Program-made: the position numbers and the translations under genes | NCBI GenBank assembly: GCA_002943765.1 | Contig: PQWQ01000004.1 | Location: forward strand, 4,154,001-4,218,000 | Origin: Psoroptes ovis | Taxonomy: Eukaryota; Arthropoda; Arachnida; Sarcoptiformes; Psoroptidae | Length of the DNA: 64,000 nucleotides | Direction of reading: 5' to 3' | Part shown: positions 1-13,745 of the stretch, in pieces | How the letters are laid out: each line of letters opens with the position of its first letter | How positions within the stretch are numbered: the first letter of the stretch is position 1 | The notes under the pieces: generated by a model | The model's database searches: none | Seen by the model: only the letters and a program-made list of their open reading frames with translations | Told to the model about the DNA's origin: nothing

Positions 1-3000
1 GCATTGAAAGGGTTTTTTTAAAAACCTAAAATTTATTGATGAAAATGACAATAATCATTGGCTATTGTTCGTATTTTACGACACAGCAAACAAAATTGAT
101 GATTTTCTTTGTCGTTATTTGTTCAGTCATTCGATTTTTTTTCTCCGTTGTTTTCAGAATATGAAAATTGGCATTTCAAAAATTGAAGAAACTGAATTTT
201 TCCAGAATAACAAAAACCATCGATAAATTATTGCTTGTTATCGATATATATATATTTGAATATTTCAATCCACTTTTTGTCATTCTTGTCTTATTTTTTT
301 TTTATTTTTTTAAACATGCATTTTTCTCTCTTTCGCCATTCAAATACATCATTTTGACAATAAATAATTCCAGTAATGAACTTTTGAATTTCAAAAGTCA
401 CGAGCAGAAGAAGAAGAAGAAGAATAATGGCAATTTTTTTTCTCAAAATTTTGTCTTAAAAGCATCATGTTATTCGGGATAGATAATATTGAGAAATTCA
501 AGAATTCAAGAATGAAGAAAAATTAAAGGAATAAAAATACGATTCATTCAATTTATTTTCAAGAGATCAATTTTTTTTTCTTAAATTTCAAAATATATTA
601 GAATATCTATCTATTCATTTTTTCCTTTTTTTTCGCTGCCTTTCAAATCAATGAAAATCATTCAACTTGAGAAAATTAATGATTCTTTGAAGTTTCATTA
701 TTTTTTTTCAGTCATATATTTGCAATTTTTCTCCATTGGTTTTTTTCCATAATTCACCGAGAACCCTTAATAAACCCTTAATTAATTAAATATTTTTTAT
801 TTCAAATATTATTCAAAATTATGAGTAAGTACATTGAAAAAAAAAGAATCATAATATGATTGATCATGATCTTTGAATAATAATTATTGAATCGAAAATA
901 TTGACTCTCAATAAATCAAACCTTATTCATTTGTGTGAATCTGTATTTATCGATATTAAAAAAATTTCAAACAGAACAAAGATATCCCCAAAAAACAAAA
1001 AGCAATCTTTTATTATTTTTCATTTACTTTTATCATTCAATTAAACATTTCTTTTATTTGCGGTCAGATCAATTAGTTGAATCAATAACATGTGTAATTC
1101 GAAGCAAAGCAAAGATATCAGAGTCAATTCATTTATAAATTAAATGTTGATTGGATTGAAAAAAAATAGGAAAAAGATAATTTTCTATTTTCATTTCTCA
1201 TGTTCAAAGACAATTGACAATCGACTATTGGATTTGACAATCAACAAATATTTCTCTGATGGTCAAATAATTTTTTTTTTGGTCAGTGTTTTAGTGATTG
1301 TTTGTATTTCATTATTCGAAAATAGATGAAACAGAAAATCTATGAAATTGAAGAGAAAATATATGAAGAAAAAAATCAAAATAAAGATGTGCAGTGAAAA
1401 CAACATTTTGGAGTGAAACAGAAAATAACATTGATTTATTTATTTTGTGTAACTTTGACTATCTGTCTTTGATGTCGAAATTGAAAATTGATTAATTTTG
1501 AAAGGTTATTTCCTGTAAATAAATTTCAAAAACAAATCTCGGTGAATACCGAATCGTTGCTCTGATTCTTTCCGGTTCAATCTTTTTTCACCTCTAATTT
1601 TGAAAGAATTTGTGCAAGAAAATCGATTCAATATTTATTTATTAAATTTAATAATCAATGAATTTCAAAGAATGATAAATATAGCAACAAAAAATTCATA
1701 TGAAAAAATTGAAATTCCTTTTTATTTTTAGCATTTGACTATTTGATTTTTTTTCTCTGTCAAATTTCGCAAGTCGTAATACGAATCAATATTGAATAAT
1801 TATAATTTTTTCACTTCATTACTTTATTCATTCATTCATTCAATCATTTCATTTCATTTATTCTCTCCCTTTCGATAGAATTAATATTGACAATTTTGAA
1901 TTTTTCGTTTCACTGCGGAATTCATTCGAATTTTGATCAAATGTGTGTTCACATGTGTTTTCACAATTTTTGAGTTTGCTTATTTCAGCTATTATAAATA
2001 CATACGCGTTAATTTGGTACCGAATTTGAATGTACTTTTGGTAAAATTACGAATTTGAAATACTAAGAAAAATTTATATGATTCAAAGTCTTAAAAAAAC
2101 CTTTGAAAAATTTTTAATTAATCATTTTTATTTGATTTTTTGATTTTTGTTTTTTCCGCTCACTACTACTTATTACAGTAATGATGATTAATGAATAATA
2201 AGACATTAAGCAAGAATCAAAAAACAAATAAAAAAATCAAAATCAATGCTTTTAAATAAATTCACATTTATTTGCATTTATTGCATGTTTAATTATTACG
2301 ATTCAAGTTTTTTTTTTCTATTTTTCCTGTTCATTGAATGGTTTTTATTCTCAATTGCTCAATCGTTATCATTATTATTGATGTTCGAACAAAGAATTAA
2401 CGAATTGAATTCAAAACATGGAAATAAATGATGTAAAATCATTGTGAATTTGATTGTTACTACTATTATTATTCACTATTTACTAGGCCTAATTTCATTC
2501 GGAATCAAAAAAACAAGCAACGAAAATAAGCGCAAATAAATGAATTCAAATACTGGAAAACTTGATGAAACAAACAAAAAAAAAATCAACATTGAAAATG
2601 AACATTGAATAGCAATGATGATGATGATGACTCAATGATGTCTGTCTTGTTCATGTTTGAAAATGTGTATGTTGCCAAAAAGTACACAAATATTAAATTC
2701 GAATAAATGTGCATATTAAAAAGTTTTACCCTCGAAAACAAAAAAAAAAATCAAAAACCAAAGATTTATTATTTTTGATAATTTTGTCATTTTTTATTTT
2801 TGGGGTGTTTAGTTAGATAGAAGAAATAATATTTGACTGTCAAAAACAAAAATCGATTGCATCAAGAAAAAATTTTTCAATATTTTTTTTTATTGAAAAT
2901 TTTGAAATATGAAATATTCGATTTGTAAAAAAAAATGTCAAAGAAAATTTAAAAATTTGCACTTGAAATAATCACCATCGAATCGAACCATTGATTATCT

Positions 3001-3031
3001 TTGATTTTCAATGGTGGAAAAATATTCAATC

Positions 3032-3086
3032 ATTGAAAATTTGATCCAAATTTTTACATAAAGAAAATTTGGATCAAATTTTCAAT
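3032..3086. repeat. Perfect 23-bp inverted repeat (hairpin)
   Basis: Positions 3032-3054 and 3064-3086 are exact reverse complements over 23 bp, separated by a 9-nt loop. The arm begins ATTGAAAATTTGATCC. A perfect arm of this length that includes the non-A/T core GATCC/GGATC is unlikely by chance. It could be a small foldback element or a structured RNA precursor; no flanking target duplication is evident. Confidence 0.8.
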
Positions 3087-3103
3087 TTCACTGCACACAC
3101 ATA

Positions 3104-3123
3104 ACACACACACAGTGTGTGTG
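3104..3123. repeat. CA/GT palindromic dinucleotide repeat
   Basis: A CA run (CACACACAC, 3105-3113) is followed after one base by GTGTGTGTG (3115-3123), giving a perfect 9-bp inverted repeat of alternating purine-pyrimidine sequence. It lies 18 bp beyond the 23-bp hairpin. Confidence 0.8.
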
Positions 3124-6100
3124 ATACACAATATCCAAGAAATACAATATTTTCATCATTTATTTTCTTCTTTTCTTTTTACAATTTCATTGTATATTTT
3201 GAATTGAAAAATATATGAGAGAATCAAACAAAACAAAATGAAAAACAATGAACAATGTTTTCCTTTATTTGAGTGAAGCCAAAAAACAAAAATTTTTTTT
3301 TTTATTTATGGTGTGAAACGTTATCTTCTGAGTACAAAGATAATGTATTAATATGACCATATAAATTATTTTTTATTTCAAAGAAAACATGTTTTCATCA
3401 TTTTGTCTATGAAATGTCTTCATAGTTCAATTATCAATCATAATCTGCCATTAATGATGATGATAATATATGAACATGAAATTTTTTTTTTCTTACACAG
3501 AAGATAAATGAAAATCAGGAAACGAAAAACGAAAAATGAAATTTAAAATAAATTGAATGACCGCGCTGAACCGTGGTCAAATTCAATGGCGAAAAAAAAA
3601 AAAATGATTTCGGAATGAAATCAAATGAAATCGGTGAATGAAATAAAGCTTGAACTTGTTTTTTTTGTTTTTGAATTTTAGATTTATTTTGACTTTCTCT
3701 CTTAGATTATTGAAATGTCTGAATTTTTCGCTTACCTCTTTCAATGTGTTCCATTTCCTTTTCATTTATTATTTCTCTCTAATTTTAGACCATTGACCAA
3801 CATGGATCATTGTTGTTGTTGTTTCTACTCATAATGAGAAGGAAATGAGATCAACAAAAAAAAATAATGATAATAATAATAATCTCATGATAATTATTTA
3901 AATATAATGATATTCAATTTCTTTTTTTTTCCTTTTTAATTTATATATATCATATATTAAACAACTCAAAAGTTCATGTATCATATAAAACATTTTGTGC
4001 TATGGTATGTGTGTGTTTTGCACAAAATATAACGTTTGCGTGTATGGCCCGTTTTTGTGTGTGTGATGTAAAGCATATTATTATTATTATTATCATTATT
4101 TTCTCTCATTTAATGATGTCAGCGAATTTTCAAGATTTTTTTTTTTACTTTTCTCCAATCATTTGTTTACTTTTAAGGAAAATTATTAGAAGAAATTATT
4201 AGAAGAAGAAGAAGAATCAATGAAAATCAAGGGAATTGAATGAATGAAGGAATGAAATGAAAATGAAAATAAAAAATCAATAAAAGTGAATGGAAATCTT
4301 TTGAAATGTTAATGTTAATTACAAACAAAAATGAAATGAAATGAAATGAAACAACAAATTCAGCATTCATTCAATCTATATTTCATTTCAAAAAAGATTT
4401 GAAATGAAGTGAATTGAGAATTTCATTTCAATTAGTGTTCATTGATTTACTTTGATTCCTGGCTATTGTTACTTTCATAGATATATATTTTTTTTTCTTC
4501 CAAATCATTTCATTTCCATCAAAACATTCATCATTTCACATTGAATCTATCTTGCCGGCAGTAATCATTTATCATTTTTGCCCTTTTCATTTCATTAAAC
4601 ATCAATCAATGAATTATCAATTAATATTGATTATTATTATCATTATTTATTTATTTATTTCGTTTCGTTTCGTTCAATCATTTTACTTGAACTTTATTGA
4701 AATTTTTTGTTTTTGTTTTGTTTTTTTTTTTTTTGCCAACGAATAAAACAAAATAGAAGGTCAGTCATTATTCAGTCATCAATAATGATGATGATCAATT
4801 TGAAAGTTTCAACTTGAAATTGTCCATTTTCTGATTGACTATATATATGGCATGATCATTGGATTTTATTTTAATCATGAAACAGTGAAACACTGTCATG
4901 TCAAACTTTTATTTTTTTTCTCCATAAATTTCTATATAAAAATCTGAAATAAAAAACTGAAATGATTTATAATGTTTTTGAGGATTGTGGTTTTTCTCTC
5001 GTGCCGGGTTATTTTTTTTAAGGCCATGATTTTAGCCAGGTTTCAGCACCATTTCGTTGTTCATGAACACATTAACAAAGTGAAATTTTCTGTTGAAAAA
5101 GAAAAAACATTAGAAAAACACCGAATACATTATCGAAATTATCGATAAAATAACACGAATAATAATGATAATGATTGATTAGGAATTTTAAAAAGTTGAA
5201 CCCAAAATAATTTTATTTATTTCTTAAGTTTTGTATTAAGGTTTTGATTTGATTTTTGTCGTTTTTTTTCAATTTTATTTCCCCGATGTTCTGATCATGT
5301 GTTTCCTATTTCTTTTTATATTTAAATCTTTCGCATTAAATAATTGAATGCTAAATCGATGAATTATCATTATTTCAAAGAATTAGCGTTAATTTAATTT
5401 TTCGCCAAAAAAAACGAAAACTTTTTTCCATGTTGTTGTTCAAATAAAAATAAAGGAAAACTTTGAAAATATTCAAAATTTCACGTAATAGAATCATGAT
5501 TGACGTATTTCATTACAATTATTTACAATAGAAATGCGTCACACAAGCAAATTTGACTAGTTTTGCCTGAATGACGTAGTAATACGTTAGAATTTGCTCA
5601 TGAATTCAGGTTTTAAAAATTGTAAAACGTCATTTTTACAAAAATGATTTCAAAAAAAACACCTCATGATTAAACATAAGGTTTTTTATGATTAAACATT
5701 ATTTTCAATTTTAAAATAATCACAAACATGCAAAATACACGTGTCTATTTCAACGTGGTGAGTCGCAAGCTTGTTTGGAGCCTTTTTCAATGTTTTTTCT
5801 ATGGAGACTATGCTAGTGAATGCCGCTAAAAATATGCTTTAATTAGCTACCCATTAGACTGAAAAATCTGGCGAAAATTGGCTCAAAATTTTTCATTCAT
5901 CAACTTGTCGATGACACTTTTGTTTAAAATGATCAGTTTTTTTTTCGAATATCCGTCAACAATTTTTCATGTTTGCTTTGAATTTTCTTTTTTTGTTTTG
6001 TTTATTTTAAAATTAATTTTATTTCAAATTTTTTTTTTCACTCCAATATTATTATTATTACTTAGTTAGTTGGTTTATCAAAACAAAAACAAATATTTAT

Positions 6101-9100
6101 TTTGAAATGAATATAATTATTTTAAAAAATTTATAAAATTAAACAATGAAGGTTTCAAGGTTAAAATGTTTGAGAAAAATTTTTGTTTTTTTTTATTCAA
6201 ATATATTTACATTTTAACCATTTTAATTACCATCATCAATATACAATATTTCCGTTTCATTCCGTGCCAATATTTTTTTTTCTTAATATAAAAAGCATAA
6301 ATTAGTTTTTAAGGGTAGGAGAAAATCAACGAAAGATGAATCCTTTTACACATTCAAACAGGGAAAAACTCGGAAAAAAATCTGACAAAATGAATGCATT
6401 GAATTCAAATGTATGTATGAATGAATTATTTTTCATTTTTGACATTTTGTGAAGGTGGAATTCATTCGATGAGAATCTACAGAGCTTTGTGTGATACTCG
6501 AAAATATTCAGGAAAATTCCGAATATATGAATATAATTATTTCATACTTTTTTCCGTTTGTTAACGTGTACTGTTTGCAGAATATATTTTTTTCCGCCTT
6601 TGAATTCCCATTATTTTTTATTGTCAAGTATCCATTTCCATATTTATTATTTTCACCTGGCTTCTCATTCTCTCCATTCATTGTATATTTACCTGGAATT
6701 TTTTTTCCTCTTTGTGTTACTCATGCTTTTTTCTATACCAAATGTCCACTTGTGTGTATGCCAGGCAAAAAAAAATTTCTGGTTCATCGATTTTCGATTC
6801 ATGACAAGAGACCAAGAAAAAAAATAAATGAATAAATTATACACATATTCCATTGGTTATACATGCAATTGTCAATTATTATTATTATTATCATTTATCG
6901 TTATCATTGTTATAATATTGAGGAATATTAATTCGAAAATAATAATAATATCATCATTAAAACTATATTCATTATTTTCAATTCAAACAAATATGCATAC
7001 TGAATGGATGAATTCAAATATTTTATTCATTATTTGATTGTTATTATTCCCATTTACATTCATTTATTTATTAATTCATTTATTTACATTCGTTGTTGCT
7101 TGCTTGTTTGTTTGTTTGCTTGCTTTTCTATCTAGCTGCTCACTACACACTTTCATATTCATATTTTCAAGTCATTTATTTATTTATATTTTCCCAAATT
7201 AAATTCATCATATTTATTTATTCATATTTATTTTCTCCAGTACATTTTTTTCTTCTAATGAATTCCTCGAATACTTGTGGTATATTCATTCATATATCAA
7301 GGGTTCTTGATCTTCTAGACCTCCTCCTCATATATCGTTTGTTTTCAGTATCATCATCATCATCATCATTATAATATTTGATTTATTCCATTATATAAAT
7401 CATATAATCATGATCTTGTGTTGTCAATGGTGTATTTTATCCATTATTATATTTGACCATTCAATTATTCGACTTCTGCTGTAGTTGTCGATTGTCTTGT
7501 GTAGTGCCAATTTAATTTTTCAAATTTTCATCATTTTTTTTTTCGCCAGTTTGATTTTTGTTTTTTGTTTAAAATGTGCTAATGAATGTTTTGCAGATTT
7601 GCAGAAAATGATGTTTATAAGTGTTTTTTGTTTGTGTGTGCTTATCTATTGTCTATTCACTAATTGTTTCAAGTGGCAAATCAACCCTTTCATATCAAAC
7701 CTTTGTGAAAAATTCATAAAATGAAAAATTTTTCATTTTTTTCATTTTATTTTTAGATTTGATTTAATTTGATTTTCACTCTTCACACATATTCAATTTG
7801 ATTATTATTTAGTGAATAATAATTTAGCCTTGTTTTCTGGCTGTTTTTTTAGGTTTTTTTTTGCTGGCTGTCGATGCTGACGCTTAGAAATTGTTAGAAA
7901 CAATTTAGCCAAAGAAAAAAAAATAACGATTCAAATTCACTGTCATGTTATATTCATTCATTCATTCATTGTTGAATAAATAATTTTACATTTTTCCTTT
8001 TTTTTCAATATTTTTCTCTCTTACATTTCTTAAATAATAATACTGCCATGTAAAATGATTGAGTGAAAAAAATAAAAAAAATAATAAAAGGAAAAACCTA
8101 AAAATAGAAAATGATTATTTCTCCAAGAGAAATATTTCAAATGATGATTTTGATGATTATGTAACTCGAAAAAAAAAATAATAATAATAAACGAATATAA
8201 CGACAACAATAGTTTTAATAATCCAATCAATTTTTTTATTTTGGTTTGGTTTGGTTTATTTCTATGACCAGAACACATTTTCACATCAACCAACCATACA
8301 TCGACCATCCATCGACGATATTGGAATTATCTATTTTTATTTTTTTTTTTTTTTTCGTTTGAAAATTTCAATTCTCTTCTTCATCATTTTTGAGCATGGA
8401 TTTTCTTGTCAAATCCTATGTAGTTTTTTGACCAACAAAAAAAAAAAAAAAAATAATTTCTCATAGTTTTGACCATTAAATGTTATTTTTTATTATTTTT
8501 TCAGCTAAATAATGATGATAATGATGGTAACAATGATGATGGCAATCAATTTGTTCTTGTGAAAACTTGATGTGAAAACAAAAAAATAATTATAAAAAAA
8601 AAAATTTAAATATCCCTTGGCAACCGAATAATTATTATTTTTGTCAATAAATTAATAATCGAAATATTTGTTTTCCAATTGTTCAACCCCGATATGAATT
8701 AATAATTAAACAATTTCCATGTGATTCCTTATATCATCATCATAATTTAACATCACAGTATTTTGTCGAATACAACACAACAATATTTTCCAAGAGAATC
8801 GAACAAAAAAAACCTAGCCATCATACCTTTGAATGTTCACGACATTTCAATCAGCTACTTTCATCAATTCGATTATTTGTTCATTGATAAATGGCCGAAA
8901 AGCTCTTCTCTGTGTTTCCTTAATCTGTTTGCTTGTTTATTTATGCAAAAATTCAAATGCATTTTACTCTTTCATTATGTGTGTGTGTGTGTCTGTAAAT
9001 CTTGTATTGATTTCTTTTTTTTCTGTTTTAATCTCGATAAATTTCTGTTGAATTAATAATGAATAAAATGCCCAGAAAAAAAACAATTTAACAGTGAAAA

Positions 9101-9677
9101 TTTTTTTAAAACATCCACGATTATCATCACAGAGCACTGCAGTCAAGTGAAACTAGTTTTTGTTTTTCTATGTGCATTCATTTATTTACATCTTTAAAAA
9201 TTCAACCTTTCTAACCAAGTGAAAAATAAGTGAAAAATTATCATAAATAGAAGTGCAATTTATTGAGCAAATATTTTTTTTTTTGCTGCCAAAGATGAAT
9301 AAAATTCAAACAGAAATCAGACAGTAACTGCATCGAATTTTTTCTCAGAGTTTAAAGAAATTCAAGTTTATCAATAAATTTTGTGATTTTCTACAGAAAA
9401 TTTTAGATGTGTGTATGTGTGTGTTTAACATCGATCATCGATCATTTTGTGTGTATGTGTGAATGTGACTATTGAAATTTTATATTGAAAATAAATGTTC
9501 AAACCAAAAATATAACCAAAGAATAATAAAAAAAAACCGAAAAATCTAAATCTAAAATCACAATGTACGAAAACAACAATTGATTAAGGAAAATAAAAAA
9601 GTAAATCTTTTATATATTGTTTGCTTAGAATAAAAAAAAATTTTCTTAAGAAATTTGCTTGTAGCCATTTTGTGATG

Positions 9678-9705
9678 ATCATCATCATCATCATCATCAT
9701 CATCA
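9678..9705. repeat. (ATC)n microsatellite
   Basis: Nine tandem ATC units. Similar CAT/GAT triplet runs recur across the window, both intergenic and as Asp, His, Ser or Met runs in coding sequence. Confidence 0.85.
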
Positions 9706-10018
9706 GTGACATTTGCCTCAATACATTTTCAACGATGCATCAACAACAATGCAAAAAGTAGTAGAAGAAAACCCAAGATGAAAAAAAAATTAATGAAAAT
9801 CTCGAATCAATCAAACAATAATAGCAAATAATGAATTTAATAATAATACACAATCATCAATTATATATCGATTCAAATGAATTTTTTTTTCGCTTTGCTT
9901 TGCTTTGCTATTGTCAATACTTTTTTCCATCCAATCAATCAACCAAATCGATCAACGTCATTGACAACAACAAAATAAAATAATAAAATAAAATAATGAA
10001 ATTGTAGGAATTGATGAC

Positions 10019-10042
10019 AAAAAAAAAAAAAAAAAAAAAAAA
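10019..10042. repeat. Poly(A) tract, 24 nt
   Basis: Uninterrupted run of A about 380 bp upstream of the first receptor gene. No retroposon body or target duplication was seen next to it. Confidence 0.85.
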
Positions 10043-10419
10043 TGAAAGAATTGAAATCAAATGACGAAAAGTGAATTTGTCATTGTCGATTGATTATTAA
10101 TATTGATTTTTATTTTTATTTTTTGTTTGATATGTTAATGAAGTGAGAAAAGAAAAAAAAATTGAAAAACAATAACAACATAATAAATAAATGAATGAAA
10201 TCATCGATAAATGAAGAAGATTTGCCAATGACAAATTCAATTTTATTCGACATTTTCAAACCAACCAAAAAAAGATAGGCAATGAAATTGAATATAGTCA
10301 AATTGATAATTCTTCATTAATTAATTGAATGTTTGTCATTTGTTACAATTCGATAATTCAAAAAAAATATTCGAAAAATAAATTTTTTTAAATTACAGAA
10401 AACATTACATTAAAAAAAT

Positions 10420-12585
10420 ATGACGAATTCAATGAATAAATTTCAAATTGAACAACACCAACAACAACAACAACAAGCTGAGCAATTACAACATCATCAT
10501 CATCATCATCATCATAATCATCATCAACATCGACATTCTCAGCAATCACAAACTACTGTTGTTTCACAAAAATCATCAGAATCATTAGTGATTTATAAGG
10601 AAAAAAATAATAATAAATCAAAACCATTAATATTGACAAAATCTTTGTATATATTTTTATTGACATTGTTCGGTATTCTTTTCATTGTCATTGGTTTATT
10701 ATTTTATTTAGCAATTTTACATTCATTAATTAATAAAATAATATCAGAGGTATTTGTTTTATTTTTTTTTTTGAAAATTTTTAAATTAATTGACATTATT
10801 AATTATGCTTTGTTTGTAATGTTTTAGAAATTAGTACTGGAAGAAGGTAGTGAAACATTTGAAAAATGGAAAAAAATACCAATGCCAGTCTATTATCGTT
10901 ATTATTTTTTCAATGTATCAAATCCGAGTGAAATCGAAAGAAATGGAGCTCGTCCAGTGGTTCGTGAAATTGGCCCATTCACATATCGATCAAGATGGAT
11001 AAAAGATCCGATTAACTTTCATCCAAACGGTACTGTTACATTTCGTGAACGAAAATCATTAGAATTTGTTCCTGAACTTTCGATTGCATCCGATCGTGAT
11101 CGAATACTTGTTACAATCAATGGTCCATTAACAGTAACTTTAGCATTATTACAAAAAGCGCCTTTAGTTGTGCGTAATATTGTATCACTTGGATTAAGTA
11201 CTGTGGCCGAAGGTTTCTTTATTCGCCGTAGTGCTAGAGAATTATTATTTGATGGTTATCATGAAATGTTGACAAGTTTCGGTCCATTACTTAATCCCAA
11301 AATTCCGAATACTAAAGGTCGATTTGGCTGGCTTTATGGTCGAAACAATACCGATGATGGATCATTTACAGTATTTACTGGAAAAAATAATTTTTCAATG
11401 ATTAATCAGATTAATCTATTTAATGGCAAAAACGAATTAGATTTTTGGAAACCAAAAAGCGAATGTAATCGATTATTTGGAGCGACTGATGGACAAATCA
11501 TTTCTATTAATAATGAACGGACATTCAAACTATTTCATCCAGAACTATGTCGTACAATTAAATTCAGTGCTGATCAAACTGGAATTAATGCAACTTATTT
11601 TATGCCGAAAGATTACAAAGGAAATCTTGATGATATTAAGATTACTGTTGATCGATATGTTCCAGACCCAGATACGATCGGTTCATTGGATGATCATCCA
11701 TCTAATCAGTGTTATACAAGTAAGATAACGCCATCCAGACCAGAATTTGGGGATCTCCTTGTATCGATACGTGAAAGGAATCAATCACGTTTTTCGATTA
11801 AACCATTTTTTTATGTCAAAAATGGTCGAATCATATTTCGTTCAGGTGTATTTGATATTTCCGAATGTAAATATGGTGCACCAGTTTTATATAGTTATCC
11901 ACATTTTTTACACGCACATCCAAATTATCGTGAAAATATTGGTGGTTTACGTCCAGACAGAAGACGACATCAATTTTATATGATGGTCGAACCGAAAACC
12001 GGCACAAGTATACGTTCATATGCACGAATTCAAATCAATATTTATATTACGAAACCACCATGGATTTCTAGATATCGTTATATACCAGAATTAGTGTTTC
12101 CAGTATTTTGGCAAGAATTACGTGCTGAAGCATCATCACAGATGATTGAACATATTAATTGGGCAATGACCAAACCATTTTTGTATGCCGATATATTTTC
12201 AATCATTATTATTATTCTTGGTTTTCTATTCATATTGATCAGTGCTTATAAATTATTTAGATTGAAAAATTCAATTTTTTCCAAAAGTGATTTACAGAAT
12301 CAATCAATATCAGAATCTAAACAACAGCAACAACAACAACAACAGCAAATGAATATTTATAATGAAGTATATTCAAATAATAATAATAATAATAATATTT
12401 ATGAAAATAGTATGATACAAAATTCATCAACATTATCAATTATTAATTCAAATATGAATTTAAATCATCATTATGAAAATGATACGGAAACAACAATGAC
12501 ATCATCAAATTTATCGTTGGCTGAAAATAATGCTGATATTAATGTCGCCTATGGCCATCATTCGTTGAAACCGATTAAAAGCTGA
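10420..12585 (+). CDS. CD36/SCARB-family scavenger receptor, copy 1
   Basis: Exons 10420-10749 and 10828-12585 (phase-0 intron of 78 nt) give 695 residues. The N-terminal cytoplasmic tail carries a Gln run and a His run (about residues 13-40), then TM1 (about 74-101). The ectodomain opens with the family hallmarks W-K-K-I-P-M-P-V-Y, FFNVSNP and REIGPF, and TM2 is at about 565-588. A 107-residue tail is rich in Gln and Asn. Four ectodomain Cys are recognisable (in SECNR, ELCRT, NQCYT and SECKY), matching two of the three disulfides of mammalian CD36. Family members bind lipids, lipoproteins or pheromone-type ligands, or act as LIMP-2-like lysosomal proteins; which applies here cannot be told. 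The usual short tails and about 500 residues make this copy long. A second, diverged member lies 4.6 kb downstream. Confidence 0.93.
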
Positions 12586-13158
12586 TATGCTTTCAAATTT
12601 GATCAAATCAATGACTATATTTCGTTTTGTTATTAAATACTGATTGATTTTTTTCTTATTTTTTGAAATCAAACACTGTGATATGTTCTCATAAATTTTA
12701 AAAATTACATGTTTTTTATTTTTATTTTATTTTATTTTTTTTGCACATCTTTTTCGCTTGTTTACTTTTTAAAATCATTTAAAACATTTTATTAAACATT
12801 TCAATTCCATTATTTTATTTTTGATTCGGTGATTCATTCATGTTCCAATTTGGGCTAATTTTAATTTTTTTTTTGATGAAAATAAAATTTCATTTTAAAA
12901 GTGTATTTATCTATGTATATTTGATTAATCTGTGAGAAATCGAAGAAAAATTGATCAGCAATTTTGTCAAATAACTCAAATTTTTACATTGCTTACATTG
13001 AAAGAAAAAAAAAACTAATTAATGAAATATTTTGATGAAAATTATTGATTTATTACTTCGTTCAATTTGTTAAAAGTTATAATCCATAACAGGATTTAAT
13101 AATATTATTTATTACATAAATAAATATTTAAGAAAAATAATAAAGTTGATTGATTTAT
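12586..13158. other. Intergenic, 3' flank of receptor copy 1 and of STMP1-like gene
   Basis: Convergent intergenic DNA. It is AT-rich with an AATAAA-type hexamer at about 12880 that may serve the plus-strand receptor gene. Nothing else is recognisable. Confidence 0.5.
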
Positions 13159-13332
13159 TTATTTATCATCACGACCAGATGTTTTACGATATTGACGATC
13201 AATATCATTGATCCATACTTTGAAACGATTCAATAATTCTTGTGGCCGATCCACCTGTGGTACATCATAATTTTGTGATACATAAATTCCCGTATATATT
13301 CCAGCACCAAATATCAGTAAACCTTTGAGCAT
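13159..13332 (-). CDS. STMP1: STMP1-like short transmembrane mitochondrial protein (57 aa)
   Basis: A 57-codon frame starts at ATG 13332 and ends at TAA 13159-13161. The protein begins MLKGLLIFGAGIYTGIYVSQ, a single hydrophobic N-terminal segment (about residues 4-18), followed directly by NYDVP. Vertebrate STMP1 (about 47 residues) has the same plan: a short hydrophobic N-terminus, then G-x-Y-x-x-Q-N-Y-D-I-P and a charged tail. The match around Q20-N-Y-D-V-P25 is the basis of the call. The tail (residues 26-57) is basic and acidic and longer than in vertebrates. STMP1 is an inner mitochondrial membrane microprotein linked to respiratory complexes. The frame is intronless and in tandem with the NDPK gene upstream on the same strand. 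The small size makes homology hard to prove, but the motif is specific. Confidence 0.78.
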   Translation of the reverse strand: MLKGLLIFGAGIYTGIYVSQNYDVPQVDRPQELLNRFKVWINDIDRQYRKTSGRDDK

Positions 13333-13745
13333 TTTTGTTTTATAATATATATCGATGTTTCGATTTTTGATTTTTGTTGTTTGAATTATTTAATTTGACA
13401 AAATTTGAAAATTGATTCAACTTAAATCCACTGCAAATTTTGAAATTATTGTCCGAAAGCAATAATTCAATGTCAAAATAACAATCGAAAAAAAAGTTTA
13501 ATCATCAAAATAAAAAAAAACAAAACAAAAATAAACATTAAATTATTGTGACAAGTTTGAATCAAAGTCAAGAGATGGTGCAGCAATTTTTGTTTGTTGC
13601 CAAAACTTTCTTAAATTCTGAGAAAAATAGTTGAAAATTTTGAAATAAACAATATTGTTCATAAACACATGTTCTAAATTTTAATTTGTGAATTATTTTT
13701 GAAAATTGTTTACAACAAATTTTATTTTTTTTTTTCAATGCCCAA

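Larger units (their letters stand above)
1..10419. other. Gene-poor AT-rich region
   Basis: No coding region can be supported here. The open frames are short (at most about 115 codons), rich in Phe, Ile, Tyr and Ser, encoded by T-runs, and show no domain or plausible splice partner. The sequence is AT-rich with many A and T runs, CAT/GAT and CA simple repeats, one perfect hairpin (3032-3086) and one CA/GT palindrome (3104-3123). A slightly more complex stretch at about 5460-5860 contains several TGACGTA/TACGT words and a repeated ATGATTAAACAT (about 5668 and 5689); I cannot assign it. Distal regulatory DNA or introns of a gene outside the window are possible. Confidence 0.6.

Noticed and set aside
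6491..6835. 114-codon hydrophobic frame in the gene-poor region
   Set aside because: Phe/Ile/Tyr content follows from T-runs; no domain, poor start context and a competing frame in the same place.
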